Assembly (NCBI GenBank): GCA_017453705.1
Contig: JAFTEK010000333.1
Coordinates: forward strand, 1-5,864
Source of the DNA: Treponema sp.
Lineage (GTDB): Bacteria > Spirochaetota > Spirochaetia > Treponematales > Treponemataceae
Length of the DNA: 5,864 bases
Direction: 5' to 3'
The position numbers were made by a program, and so were the translations under genes. Shown here in pieces: positions 1 to 5,864 of this stretch. The notes below the pieces were generated by a model. It made no database searches. It was not told the origin of the DNA and saw only the letters and a program-made list of their open reading frames with translations. Each line of letters opens with the position of its first letter. Within the stretch, counting starts at the first letter, position 1.

Positions 1-190
1 CAGCTTCTGGCGCTGGTTCGGACTCTAACACTGGCTCAGAATCTTCTGGCATGGACTCTATTTCTGTCACGGACTCTATCTCTGGCTCAGGCTCAGAATT
101 TAGCTCTGGCACGGATTCTAGCTCTGTATCAGGGGTAGAATCTATCTCTGGCTCAGCTTCTATCTCTGGTTCAGGCTCAGAATCTTCCGG
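1..190 (-). repeat. Degenerate Pro-Glu (E-P-E-I-E-S-like) coding repeat
   Basis: Residues about 1233-1295 of the permease are built from short units such as SEPEPEIE, AEPEIDS, SEPEPEIES, VTEIES and SEPVLESEP. At the DNA level a 16-bp unit, TCTATCTCTGGCTCAG on the + strand, occurs perfectly at 75-90 and 141-156, with related diverged copies around them. Units stay in frame, so copy-number change would lengthen or shorten the tail without breaking it. The array continues to the window edge. Confidence 0.75.
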
Positions 191-829
191 CAGGTCGGCC
201 GTTTCGCTGTCCGACTCATCATATTCAGCTTCTGTGTAGCTTTCTATTTCGGTGGCAGCCTCCACATTCGTATCTGCTTCTTGCTCTGGCTCATTGGACT
301 TTAGTTCCGGTATGTTCTCTTCTTCGTCTATGAAGTCTGACCACCCATTGCCGGCCTCTTCACCTTCGTCAATGTCATCAAAGGCTGCGTCAATGGCTTG
401 TTCTATTGCGTCTTCATCTTTGTTGATAGGCTCTTCCATAGGGGATGTGGGGAATTCTGGTTCATTAAAGGCCACATCTTTCATCTGGTCGCTGTCTCCT
501 AATGGGCCTGCGGTTTTCTCTATCTCTTCTACGCTTATGCCAGCCCAAGGGCTGGGTAGGTTAAAATCCTCATCGCCATTGGCTAGGTCAAAGTCTTCAA
601 TTCCGTCTATTCCGTCCTCAAAGTCAATGTCATCATCGGCTATCTGTGGTGCTGGAACATCTTCATCTTCTTGAAGAGTGTCTGGCTGGAACCATCCCGC
701 CGGGTCTTCTGATTTTGGGAGGAATCCTTCCGTGGAAATGCTATTCATGTCATCGCCACTTATGGCATTGTAGGTGGCAGGACCGGTTCCTGCCAATCGC
801 ACTTGTATGCGGCTCTTCGTTTGCTTTTT
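1..829 (-). other. Acidic, probably disordered cytoplasmic tail of the RND permease
   Basis: This covers residues 1020 to at least 1295 of the permease and accounts for the whole left end of the window. It begins with a short basic/neutral stretch (KKQTKSRIQVRLAGTGPATY) and then turns strongly acidic. By hand count, residues 1060-1295 hold 86 Asp/Glu in 236 residues against only 4 Lys and no Arg, His or Cys. Three isolated tryptophans (1065, 1114, 1182) sit in short hydrophobic islands. After about residue 1233 it becomes a Pro-Glu repeat. With 12 membrane segments and a cytoplasmic N-terminus, this tail should lie in the cytoplasm. No known domain was recognised. It may end soon after the window or connect to a further domain. 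Confidence 0.85.
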
Positions 830-3800
830 CTCCCGCATAATCAACGAGTAGAATACAGGTATAAAGAAGAGCGTGATGAATGTGGAGCTGGTCAGACCTC
901 CGACGACAGCCACACCGATTGGCTGCACCATGCCCGCGCTGCCGCTTGTGGCAAAGCACATGGGGAGCATACCCAGAATGGTGGTCAGTGTCGTCATAAG
1001 GACTGGGCGCAGGCGGCTTGTGCCTGCCTCAAGACAAGCCTCCTTCATCTTATAGCCACGGTCTATGAGCAGGTTCGTATAGTCCACAAGAATGATTCCG
1101 TTGTTGACTACGATACCAACCAGCATGATGATTCCGATAGCGGAGAGCATGGATGCCGTCTGTCCGGATATTTTGTATATTGCTACAACACCAATCAATA
1201 TGAAGGGAATAGTCATGATGTTTATCAGCGGTGCAAGGAAGTTTTCGTAAGTGGCTGCCATGACTGCGAATACGAGCAATATTGCAAGGATGATAATCTT
1301 GACGTATACGAACCCCTGCTCGTTCATTGTCTTCCAGGAACCTTCATAGCTTACACTAACATTGTCGGGGATTACGAATGTGTCCGCGATTTTGTCTTTT
1401 ATCATATCTTCCACGACATTAGCGTTTGTCTGCGTAAGGATTCCCGCCGTTACATGTACGATTCTGCTGCGGTTTTCCCTGCGGATTGAGACAGGCCCAT
1501 AGCCCTTATTTACGGTTGCAATATTGGATACAGCGACCAGACCCTTTGAACCCTGTACGAAAATCTGCTCCAAGTCTGGTACGGATTTTACATCCTCATC
1601 GCGGAGCATGACTTTTACCGAGTAGTCATCGCCTCCCTGTGTGAATGTAGTGGCGGTCTTTCCTTCTATACAGGCTTGTATCTCGCTAGCTACAGCACTG
1701 ACGCTCACTCCAAAGTTGTAAGCCCTTTCCCGGTTTATTATTATCTCAAGCTGTGGGAGTCCGTTGTCCGTGTCAATAGAAGCCTCTCCTATGTCCTCAA
1801 TGGAATTCATAACATCGGCAATTTGCTCGGCTACGGTCATGGCATCCTTTAGGCTGGAGGAGCGAACAACCACGTCCAGGTCATCACCTGCCATCTGCTG
1901 CCTCATACCACGGCCAAAGCTGAATGTCGCCGATGGAAAGTCTGTGAAGTGGGGGCGGAGCTTGCTCTGTATGGTCTGGGAGTTGTCTATCTGCTCGGAG
2001 CTTTCTGGCAGGACTATTTCTATGGAACCGCTATTGCTGCTACCGTTGCGGCCTCCAGAGCCTGTTGTTACAATCAGGGTTTTGTAACCCTTAACCTCGT
2101 CCTTTATAATCTCTTGGAATTCGTTGACCACACGGGATGTCTCTGAGAGAGTCGTTCCAAGAGGAAGGCTTATCCTGAGTGTTACGGATGAGTCTGTTCC
2201 TCCAGTCATCATGCTTATACGCATGGTAAATGCCATCATGACTGAGACAATAAAAGCGGTAAGGCATATCATTATCGTGATAATACGATTGTTCAATGCA
2301 GTTTTTAGAACCGGCCTGTAGATTTTGTCCCGTATAAAGTCCTGTACCTTGTTTAGGCTCGCATACAGGATCCTAAAGATGGGGGTGCGTACAGGCTTTT
2401 CGTTCCTGTTTGTCAATGGGAAGAAATATCCTGCCAGGACCGGGACTAGGAATACCGCGACAAAGAGGGATGATACAAGGGCTATAACGACAGTAAAGAT
2501 AATTCCCTTGAAAAGCTGCCCCATCATGCCTAAATCTTTCAGGAAGAATAGGAATGGAATAAAGTCGCATATCGTCGTAAGGTTCCCGGAGAATACGGAC
2601 ATCAGCATCTCCGAGCTTCCTAGTATTGCGGCAACGTGCGGTTTTGCTCCTCTGGATCGGTATGTGTAGATGTTGTCTATCATGACGATGGAAGCATCGA
2701 CTATCATACCCACTCCTAGGATAAGACCTGTTAGCGTGATAAGGTTCAGTGTTATCCCCATGAAATTCATGCACAGGACTGTTATGATTATCGAGAGGGG
2801 GATGGATATCGCGATGATTATCGTGCTCTTAAATGAGCACAGGAATATGTATAGAATTATTACTGCAAGTATGAGACCTTGTATGGCGGACTCAAGAAGT
2901 GTGTTCAGAGTGTCGCGGATGGATTCCGATGAGTCGCTTATGATTTCTAGTGAAATGTCAGACGGAAGGAGTTTTTTTACTTCGTCAATCTTCTTATAGA
3001 CTGCGTTTGCCACTGTGACTGTATTGGCACCGGACTGTTTGCTTATGGATATATATACCCCAGGCTGGCCATTGATGTAGACTTCGTTGGATGCATCACT
3101 GTAGCCCATGTATGCACGGCCTAGGTCTGATAGCTTTATGTCGTATCCGTTCTTTGTGGTGACGACAGTGTTGTTGATTTCGTCAATGCTGGAATAAAGA
3201 CCCGCTGTCCTTATGGAATAGTCCATCGTTCCCTCGGTGATGGAACCTCCCCCAAGATCCACATTTTGCTTGGCCAGGGATGAAGAAACCTGTGACAGGG
3301 TAAGGCCATAAGCCTGAAGGCGGTTCAGCTCCAGCTCCACACGGACAAGCTTGGTGCGCCCTCCCATCGCGGAAGCCTCGCCAACTCCGTCCGCCTGCTC
3401 CAGTATGTCCGTGACTACGTTCTCCGCGTACTGCTTAAGATCATCCGCAGACCTGTTTCCGCGCAAGGCAATCCTCATTATGGAGTCCGAGGACATATTC
3501 ATCTTGAAAATTGTCGGCGTGACATTCTCAGGAAGTGATCTTGTAACTCTGTCCAGTTTCTCGCGCACATCGGTAGTCGCCTGGTCAAGGTCGGTTCCAT
3601 AAGAGAACTCCAGCGAGACCCTGCTGCTGCCTTCGGACGATGTGGATGTTATGGACTGTAGGTTGCTCAGGGAAACAAGGGCGTTCTCAATAGGCTTTGT
3701 GACTGAGTTCTCCACTGATTCCGGGTCGGCGTTTGTGTAGCTTGCCGAAATCGTCAGGTTCGGCATTTCTATTTCCGGGAAAAGTGCAATCGAAATGTTG

Positions 3801-3886
3801 GATATCGTGAACAATCCGATTATCAGCAGCATGAGGAAGATCATCATCATAAGGATGGGGTGGCGCAGTGTCTTTTCACTTAACAT
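1..3886 (-). CDS. HAE1/AcrB-type RND efflux permease with long acidic C-terminal extension (3' end outside window)
   Basis: An inner-membrane proton/substrate antiporter and the motor of the efflux system. From ATG at 3886 the frame stays open for 1295 codons to the window edge; family members usually end near 1010-1050. Segment 1 lies at about 12-30, followed by LFPEIEMPNLTIS, typical of RND pumps. The first large periplasmic loop follows, then segments at about 334-350, 355-373 and 380-400 (GMIVDASIVMIDNI, Asp397). The central segment is near 530-552, followed by the second periplasmic loop. After MAATYENFLAPLINIMTIPF come GIVVNNGIILVDYTN (Asn928/929) and SRLRPVLMTTLTTILGMLP (Arg960), and the last segment ends FFIPVLYSLIMREKK near 1020. 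By alignment to AcrB from memory, Asp397 matches D407, Ala398 replaces D408, Asn928 replaces K940 and Arg960 matches R971. Beyond 1020 an acidic tail of at least 275 residues continues in frame. No frameshift was found. Substrate cannot be inferred. Core call is secure; the tail's function is unknown. Confidence 0.95.
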   Translation of the reverse strand, partial: MLSEKTLRHPILMMMIFLMLLIIGLFTISNISIALFPEIEMPNLTISASYTNADPESVENSVTKPIENALVSLSNLQSITSTSSEGSSRVSLEFSYGTDLDQATTDVREKLDRVTRSLPENVTPTIFKMNMSSDSIMRIALRGNRSADDLKQYAENVVTDILEQADGVGEASAMGGRTKLVRVELELNRLQAYGLTLSQVSSSLAKQNVDLGGGSITEGTMDYSIRTAGLYSSIDEINNTVVTTKNGYDIKLSDLGRAYMGYSDASNEVYINGQPGVYISISKQSGANTVTVANAVYKKIDEVKKLLPSDISLEIISDSSESIRDTLNTLLESAIQGLILAVIILYIFLCSFKSTIIIAISIPLSIIITVLCMNFMGITLNLITLTGLILGVGMIVDASIVMIDNIYTYRSRGAKPHVAAILGSSEMLMSVFSGNLTTICDFIPFLFFLKDLGMMGQLFKGIIFTVVIALVSSLFVAVFLVPVLAGYFFPLTNRNEKPVRTPIFRILYASLNKVQDFIRDKIYRPVLKTALNNRIITIMICLTAFIVSVMMAFTMRISMMTGGTDSSVTLRISLPLGTTLSETSRVVNEFQEIIKDEVKGYKTLIVTTGSGGRNGSSNSGSIEIVLPESSEQIDNSQTIQSKLRPHFTDFPSATFSFGRGMRQQMAGDDLDVVVRSSSLKDAMTVAEQIADVMNSIEDIGEASIDTDNGLPQLEIIINRERAYNFGVSVSAVASEIQACIEGKTATTFTQGGDDYSVKVMLRDEDVKSVPDLEQIFVQGSKGLVAVSNIATVNKGYGPVSIRRENRSRIVHVTAGILTQTNANVVEDMIKDKIADTFVIPDNVSVSYEGSWKTMNEQGFVYVKIIILAILLVFAVMAATYENFLAPLINIMTIPFILIGVVAIYKISGQTASMLSAIGIIMLVGIVVNNGIILVDYTNLLIDRGYKMKEACLEAGTSRLRPVLMTTLTTILGMLPMCFATSGSAGMVQPIGVAVVGGLTSSTFITLFFIPVFYSLIMREKKQTKSRIQVRLAGTGPATYNAISGDDMNSISTEGFLPKSEDPAGWFQPDTLQEDEDVPAPQIADDDIDFEDGIDGIEDFDLANGDEDFNLPSPWAGISVEEIEKTAGPLGDSDQMKDVAFNEPEFPTSPMEEPINKDEDAIEQAIDAAFDDIDEGEEAGNGWSDFIDEEENIPELKSNEPEQEADTNVEAATEIESYTEAEYDESDSETADLPEDSEPEPEIEAEPEIDSTPDTELESVPELNSEPEPEIESVTEIESMPEDSEPVLESEPAPEA

Positions 3887-3892
3887 ATTTTA

Positions 3893-3903
3893 TCCCGCCC
3901 TTA
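3893..3903 (-). promoter_or_regulatory. Likely ribosome binding site of the permease gene, overlapping the adaptor stop codon
   Basis: Reading the minus strand from the adaptor TAA stop (3903-3901), the sequence is TAAGGGCGGGATAAAATATG. The purine-rich AAGGGCGGGA starts within the stop codon and precedes the ATG at 3886. The match to AGGAGG is imperfect. The arrangement suggests that ribosomes finishing the adaptor reinitiate on the permease. Confidence 0.5.
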
Positions 3904-5034
3904 TTTGCTCGCAGAGACTTCCCGGATAGATGAGCCTATTCCAAGGGAATTCATGCCTTCTATGATCATCTTTTCCCCAATGGAGACACCTTCTTTTACC
4001 TGTACATATCCGTCCACGCTGTGTCCAAGTGTTATAGTCCTCTGGTTTACAGTTGTTCCGTCCGAGTTTACCACATATATGTACTTAGTGCCGGATTTCT
4101 CCAAAACTGCTGTCTCCGGGATGACAGGGGAGCCGTCATAGACATCCGTATAGAGCTTGACAGTGGCAAACATACCGGCATTTATCCTTCCGTCTTTTTT
4201 GTCAAACTCAAGGGTAACGGACTTGGTGCGGCTTGTGCTGTCAACAACTGGCGAAAGCCTTACAACCGTTGCTTTAAAGACTTGTCCGGGATAGGCTTCC
4301 AGCGTTATGTCCGCCTTAAGACCTTTCTTTAGGGAAGCCACATTGCGTTCCGGGATACTCGCTGTGACTTGCAGCTCATCAACGTTTCCTATTGTGACAA
4401 CGGCTGTTCCTGCTGTGACGGTGTTGCCCTGCTTGACCTTGAGGGCAGTCACTGTGCCAGAAACCGGTGCGTAGACAGTATTGAGCGCATACTGGGTTCC
4501 CGGTGTGGATGGGTTTACTTTCATTAGGGCAGCCCCTTTCTTGACATAAGAGCCTAGGTTTACGCTGACGGACTGAATTTTCCCCCCTATGTCAGGGAAC
4601 ACGTCCACGCTGCTTGTCGGCTCTATTTCCCCTATGGTGTTTACATAATCTTGGAGCGGGGTTATTTCCGCAGTGAGAGTGCGGACTGAAATCAAGTTGG
4701 CGGAGTTGGATGACGAGCCGCTGCCCGGCATCCCGCCGGACTTCCCCGCTGTCATCGCGCCGCTGGGCTTGCCGCCCTGTGATTGTGCGCCACCGGACTT
4801 CCCTCCCTGTGAGGGAGCGCTGCCTGACTTGCCGCCTTGACCGCCCGGTGTATTTCCTGCCGCCGCTCCCGGAGCTCCTGAAGCTCCACCTGGTGCTCCT
4901 GAAGCTCCTCCTGGGCCTCCGAAACCTCCCATCTGTTTGGAGCCGCTGGATTTTTTCATGTATGCTAAGGCCGCAAAAATCACGGCTGCACAAATAGCAA
5001 GAGCAATGACAATCTTGATGATGCCTTTCAACAC
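3901..5034 (-). CDS. RND periplasmic adaptor (membrane-fusion protein), hairpin-less, with Gly-rich repeat linker
   Basis: A 377-residue adaptor that should link the RND permease to the TolC-like channel. Residues 4-25 are a hydrophobic, probably uncleaved inner-membrane anchor (IIKIVIALAICAAVIFAALA) followed by KK. Residues 36-113 are a low-complexity Gly/Ser/Ala/Pro/Lys linker with tandem repeats. Residues about 117-218 form the barrel-sandwich (lipoyl) domain: first half VFPDIGGKIQSVSVNLGSYV, second half VYAPVSGTVTALKVKQGNTV. Only about 15 residues separate the halves, so the usual helical hairpin is absent, as described for Borrelia BesA. Residues about 219-298 are the beta-barrel domain (LQVTASIPER ... 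INAGMFATVKLYTD), and 300-377 the membrane-proximal domain (SPVIPETAVLEKSG ... DGYVQVKEGVSIGEKMIIEG). The start is GTG at 5034, with an in-frame TTG one codon later as an alternative. There is no good lipobox (Ile precedes Cys15). The stop is 14 bp before the permease ATG, implying coupled translation. Family call is secure; the BesA comparison is from architecture only. Confidence 0.95.
   Translation of the reverse strand: MLKGIIKIVIALAICAAVIFAALAYMKKSSGSKQMGGFGGPGGASGAPGGASGAPGAAAGNTPGGQGGKSGSAPSQGGKSGGAQSQGGKPSGAMTAGKSGGMPGSGSSSNSANLISVRTLTAEITPLQDYVNTIGEIEPTSSVDVFPDIGGKIQSVSVNLGSYVKKGAALMKVNPSTPGTQYALNTVYAPVSGTVTALKVKQGNTVTAGTAVVTIGNVDELQVTASIPERNVASLKKGLKADITLEAYPGQVFKATVVRLSPVVDSTSRTKSVTLEFDKKDGRINAGMFATVKLYTDVYDGSPVIPETAVLEKSGTKYIYVVNSDGTTVNQRTITLGHSVDGYVQVKEGVSIGEKMIIEGMNSLGIGSSIREVSASK
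4753..4842 (-). repeat. Three tandem copies of a (S/G)QGGK(S/P)-type decapeptide
   Basis: Adaptor residues 65-74, 75-84 and 85-94 read GQGGKSGSAP, SQGGKSGGAQ and SQGGKPSGAM, a ten-residue period with invariant QGGK. A shortened, diverged fourth unit (TAGKSGGMP) follows. The lysines recur at 69, 79, 89 and 98, making the linker positively charged. Confidence 0.8.
4870..4911 (-). repeat. Two tandem copies of heptapeptide GGASGAP
   Basis: Adaptor residues 42-48 and 49-55 are identical heptapeptides, GGASGAP, encoded by adjacent 21-bp units. They sit at the N-terminal end of the linker and give it a collagen-like Gly/Pro spacing. Confidence 0.8.
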
Positions 5035-5077
5035 AGGCCTCCTTGTGTTATGTTTTTAATTTTATTTTATTATAAGC
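5035..5077 (-). promoter_or_regulatory. AT-rich 43-bp gap between channel and adaptor genes, with a possible -10 box
   Basis: The gap is much richer in A+T than the flanking genes. It contains TATAAT on the minus strand at 5074-5069, about 35 nt upstream of the adaptor start. No convincing -35 hexamer was found at 16-18 bp spacing (the 17-bp position reads TTTCAG), and no hairpin terminator is visible. It may be a weak internal promoter or simply an AT-rich spacer. Confidence 0.25.
5038..5044 (-). promoter_or_regulatory. Ribosome binding site of the adaptor gene
   Basis: AAGGAGG on the minus strand is a full Shine-Dalgarno match. It lies 3 nt before GTG (5034) and 6 nt before the next codon, TTG (5031). 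The second spacing is nearer the usual optimum, so the start could be either codon; the proteins would differ by one residue. Confidence 0.7.
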
Positions 5078-5864
5078 TTACTCGTCAATACCTGAAAGAC
5101 TTCCAAATGGAACCCCTAGTGAATTCTCCAAGTTCAACAGTGCGACTGCCAGATTGTAGGCCTGGCTTTTAAGGTTGACGGCAGCTTCCAGCTGATTGTT
5201 CCTCGCGTTTTGCAGCGCGAGTATATCCTTTGTTCCATTGTTGTAGGCTTCAAGGGTCAGTTTGTATGTTTCCTGTGCAAACTCCAGGCTTTGTTTTCTT
5301 AGTTCTATGGTAGAAATCAAGGTTTTTACCTGGTTAAGTCCGTTGTCAATATTGATGCTCCTTGTGTTCTTTGCATCCTGAAGCTGCATTTGCAAAAGCT
5401 CAAGGTTGTCCTTTTGCTTGGCAATGGATTGAGCACCGCTGGACCAAGGCAAAAAACCGTCGATAGGGATGGACACCCCCAGGGAAAAAGTCCCCCCCTT
5501 GTTCCAGTCACTGTCTGAGTCTGTAGTTGTGGACAGGCTGTAGGAATAGCCTGCGGAAAGGCTCGGTGCCCATGCGGACAGGCGCGTTGCCATGAGTGAA
5601 TTCTGGGCAATCTCAACCTGTTTTTCCAGTGACGCAATGCTGTTTGACGTGGCAGGACTGTCAGAAATCGACAAATCAGACAGACCTATGTAGTCATCAA
5701 GGCTGCCGGAAAGCTCAAGGTTCCTCTCCTGGCTGATTCCCAGAAGGTTTTTAAATGTTGCCATGTCGTTTGCAAGGCTTGTCTTTGCGTTGTTTAGGGC
5801 GAGTTGTGCGTTCTGGTATGAAATCTGCGAGTTCAAAAGATCCAGCTTGGGCAGGACTCCGCGC
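5078..5864 (-). CDS. TolC-family outer-membrane efflux channel (C-terminal part, 5' end outside window)
   Basis: This is the outer-membrane exit duct of the efflux system, inferred to be a trimeric beta-barrel plus periplasmic alpha-barrel. The 262 visible residues correspond to roughly the second half of an outer-membrane efflux protein (usual length about 430-500). The frame is open to the window edge and begins inside the conserved helix motif GVLPKLDLLNSQISYQNAQL, resembling the 'G..sKLDVLnaq' segment of TolC, so the true start lies beyond 5864. Long amphipathic helices follow, then a beta-hairpin region with alternating Tyr/Ser residues (SLSAGYSYSLS ... GTFSLGVSIPID) and an Asp/Ser-rich loop between strands. 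Next come two more helices and the typical ending with YNNGTKDILALQNARNNQLE, an A-Y-N-L-A core and a terminal L-x-x-L-E-N-S-L-G. The stop is TAA at 5080-5078. The adaptor gene starts 43 bp downstream on the same strand. Family assignment is secure; substrate is unknown. Confidence 0.92.
   Translation of the reverse strand, partial: RGVLPKLDLLNSQISYQNAQLALNNAKTSLANDMATFKNLLGISQERNLELSGSLDDYIGLSDLSISDSPATSNSIASLEKQVEIAQNSLMATRLSAWAPSLSAGYSYSLSTTTDSDSDWNKGGTFSLGVSIPIDGFLPWSSGAQSIAKQKDNLELLQMQLQDAKNTRSINIDNGLNQVKTLISTIELRKQSLEFAQETYKLTLEAYNNGTKDILALQNARNNQLEAAVNLKSQAYNLAVALLNLENSLGVPFGSLSGIDE

Larger units (their letters stand above)
4696..4929 (-). repeat. Low-complexity Gly/Ser/Pro/Lys linker of the adaptor
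   Basis: Encodes adaptor residues 36-113, between the inner-membrane anchor and the lipoyl domain. Gly dominates, with Ser, Ala, Pro and regularly spaced Lys. It should be a flexible periplasmic tether. Such linkers are short in AcrA-like adaptors, where the anchor is followed closely by the folded domains. It contains the two tandem repeat sets listed separately. Confidence 0.8.

Noticed and set aside
1..190. Repeats at the left edge as a CRISPR array or non-coding satellite
   Set aside because: Units are short, degenerate, not separated by unique spacers, and keep a coding frame on the minus strand.
51..674. Ser-rich open frames on the + strand that look like a Ser-repeat surface protein
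   Set aside because: The Ser repeats are the reverse complement of Glu/Pro/Ile codons (GAG, CCA, ATA) in the permease tail. The minus frame is continuous with the conserved pump core, which settles the coding strand.
829..860. A frameshift joining an unrelated acidic protein to the permease
   Set aside because: Codon phase is unchanged from the start codon through Asp397, Asn928, Arg960, Met1017, Trp1114 and Trp1182, and no stop lies in this frame, so the tail is in frame as sequenced. An assembly error still cannot be excluded from one sequence.
803..1489. A 228-codon open frame on the + strand
   Set aside because: It lies antisense to the conserved last membrane segments of the permease. 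Its translation is rich in Cys, His, Asp and Tyr with no domain pattern, and it has no good ribosome site. It is a shadow frame.
2373..2774. A 133-codon minus-strand frame within the permease gene
   Set aside because: It overlaps conserved membrane segments of the permease in another frame, and its His/Arg/Pro-rich translation resembles no protein.
4592..4993. A 133-codon minus-strand frame within the adaptor gene
   Set aside because: It is the +1-type shadow of the repetitive Gly/Ser/Lys linker and gives an Arg-rich, featureless translation. The adaptor frame is the conserved one.
4970..5034. Adaptor as a lipoprotein with Cys15 as the lipidation site
   Set aside because: The residues before Cys are L-A-I. 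Ile at the -1 position does not fit a lipobox, and the hydrophobic segment continues past the Cys, so a transmembrane anchor is more likely.
5078..5836. TTG at 5836 as the start of the channel gene
   Set aside because: The frame continues upstream to the window edge with conserved TolC-family sequence (GVLPKLDLLN), so the TTG is internal and the gene is truncated by the window.

Overview
This window holds most of one tripartite RND efflux operon, read entirely from the minus strand. In transcript order (right to left) it contains the C-terminal part of a TolC-family outer-membrane channel (5864 down to 5078, 5' end outside the window), a complete periplasmic adaptor / membrane-fusion protein (5034 to 3901), and a large HAE1/AcrB-type RND permease (3886 down to 1, 3' end outside the window). 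Gaps are short (43 bp and 14 bp) and no terminator-like hairpin lies between the genes, so co-transcription is likely. The adaptor and permease appear translationally coupled. The + strand shows only shadow reading frames.

The organism is a diderm bacterium of moderate G+C (estimated by eye). Two traits point towards spirochaetes (Treponema-like), at moderate confidence. The channel-adaptor-permease order is, as I recall, that of the Borrelia burgdorferi besC-besA-besB operon. The adaptor also lacks the alpha-helical hairpin normally inserted in the lipoyl domain, as reported for BesA. This is inference from gene order and architecture; no database search was possible.

The expected machine is a proton-driven exporter. 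The permease takes substrate from the periplasm or inner membrane, the adaptor bridges, and the TolC-like channel conducts to the outside. Substrates cannot be read from the sequence.

The unusual parts are three. (1) The permease does not stop after its twelfth membrane segment (about residue 1020). It continues in frame for at least 276 residues as a very acidic, probably disordered cytoplasmic tail that ends in Pro-Glu repeats and runs off the window. (2) The adaptor has a roughly 80-residue Gly/Ser/Pro/Lys linker built of short tandem repeats between its membrane anchor and its lipoyl domain. (3) The permease carries Asp-Ala and Asn in place of the AcrB Asp-Asp and Lys relay residues. No mobile elements, CRISPR arrays or RNA genes were seen.
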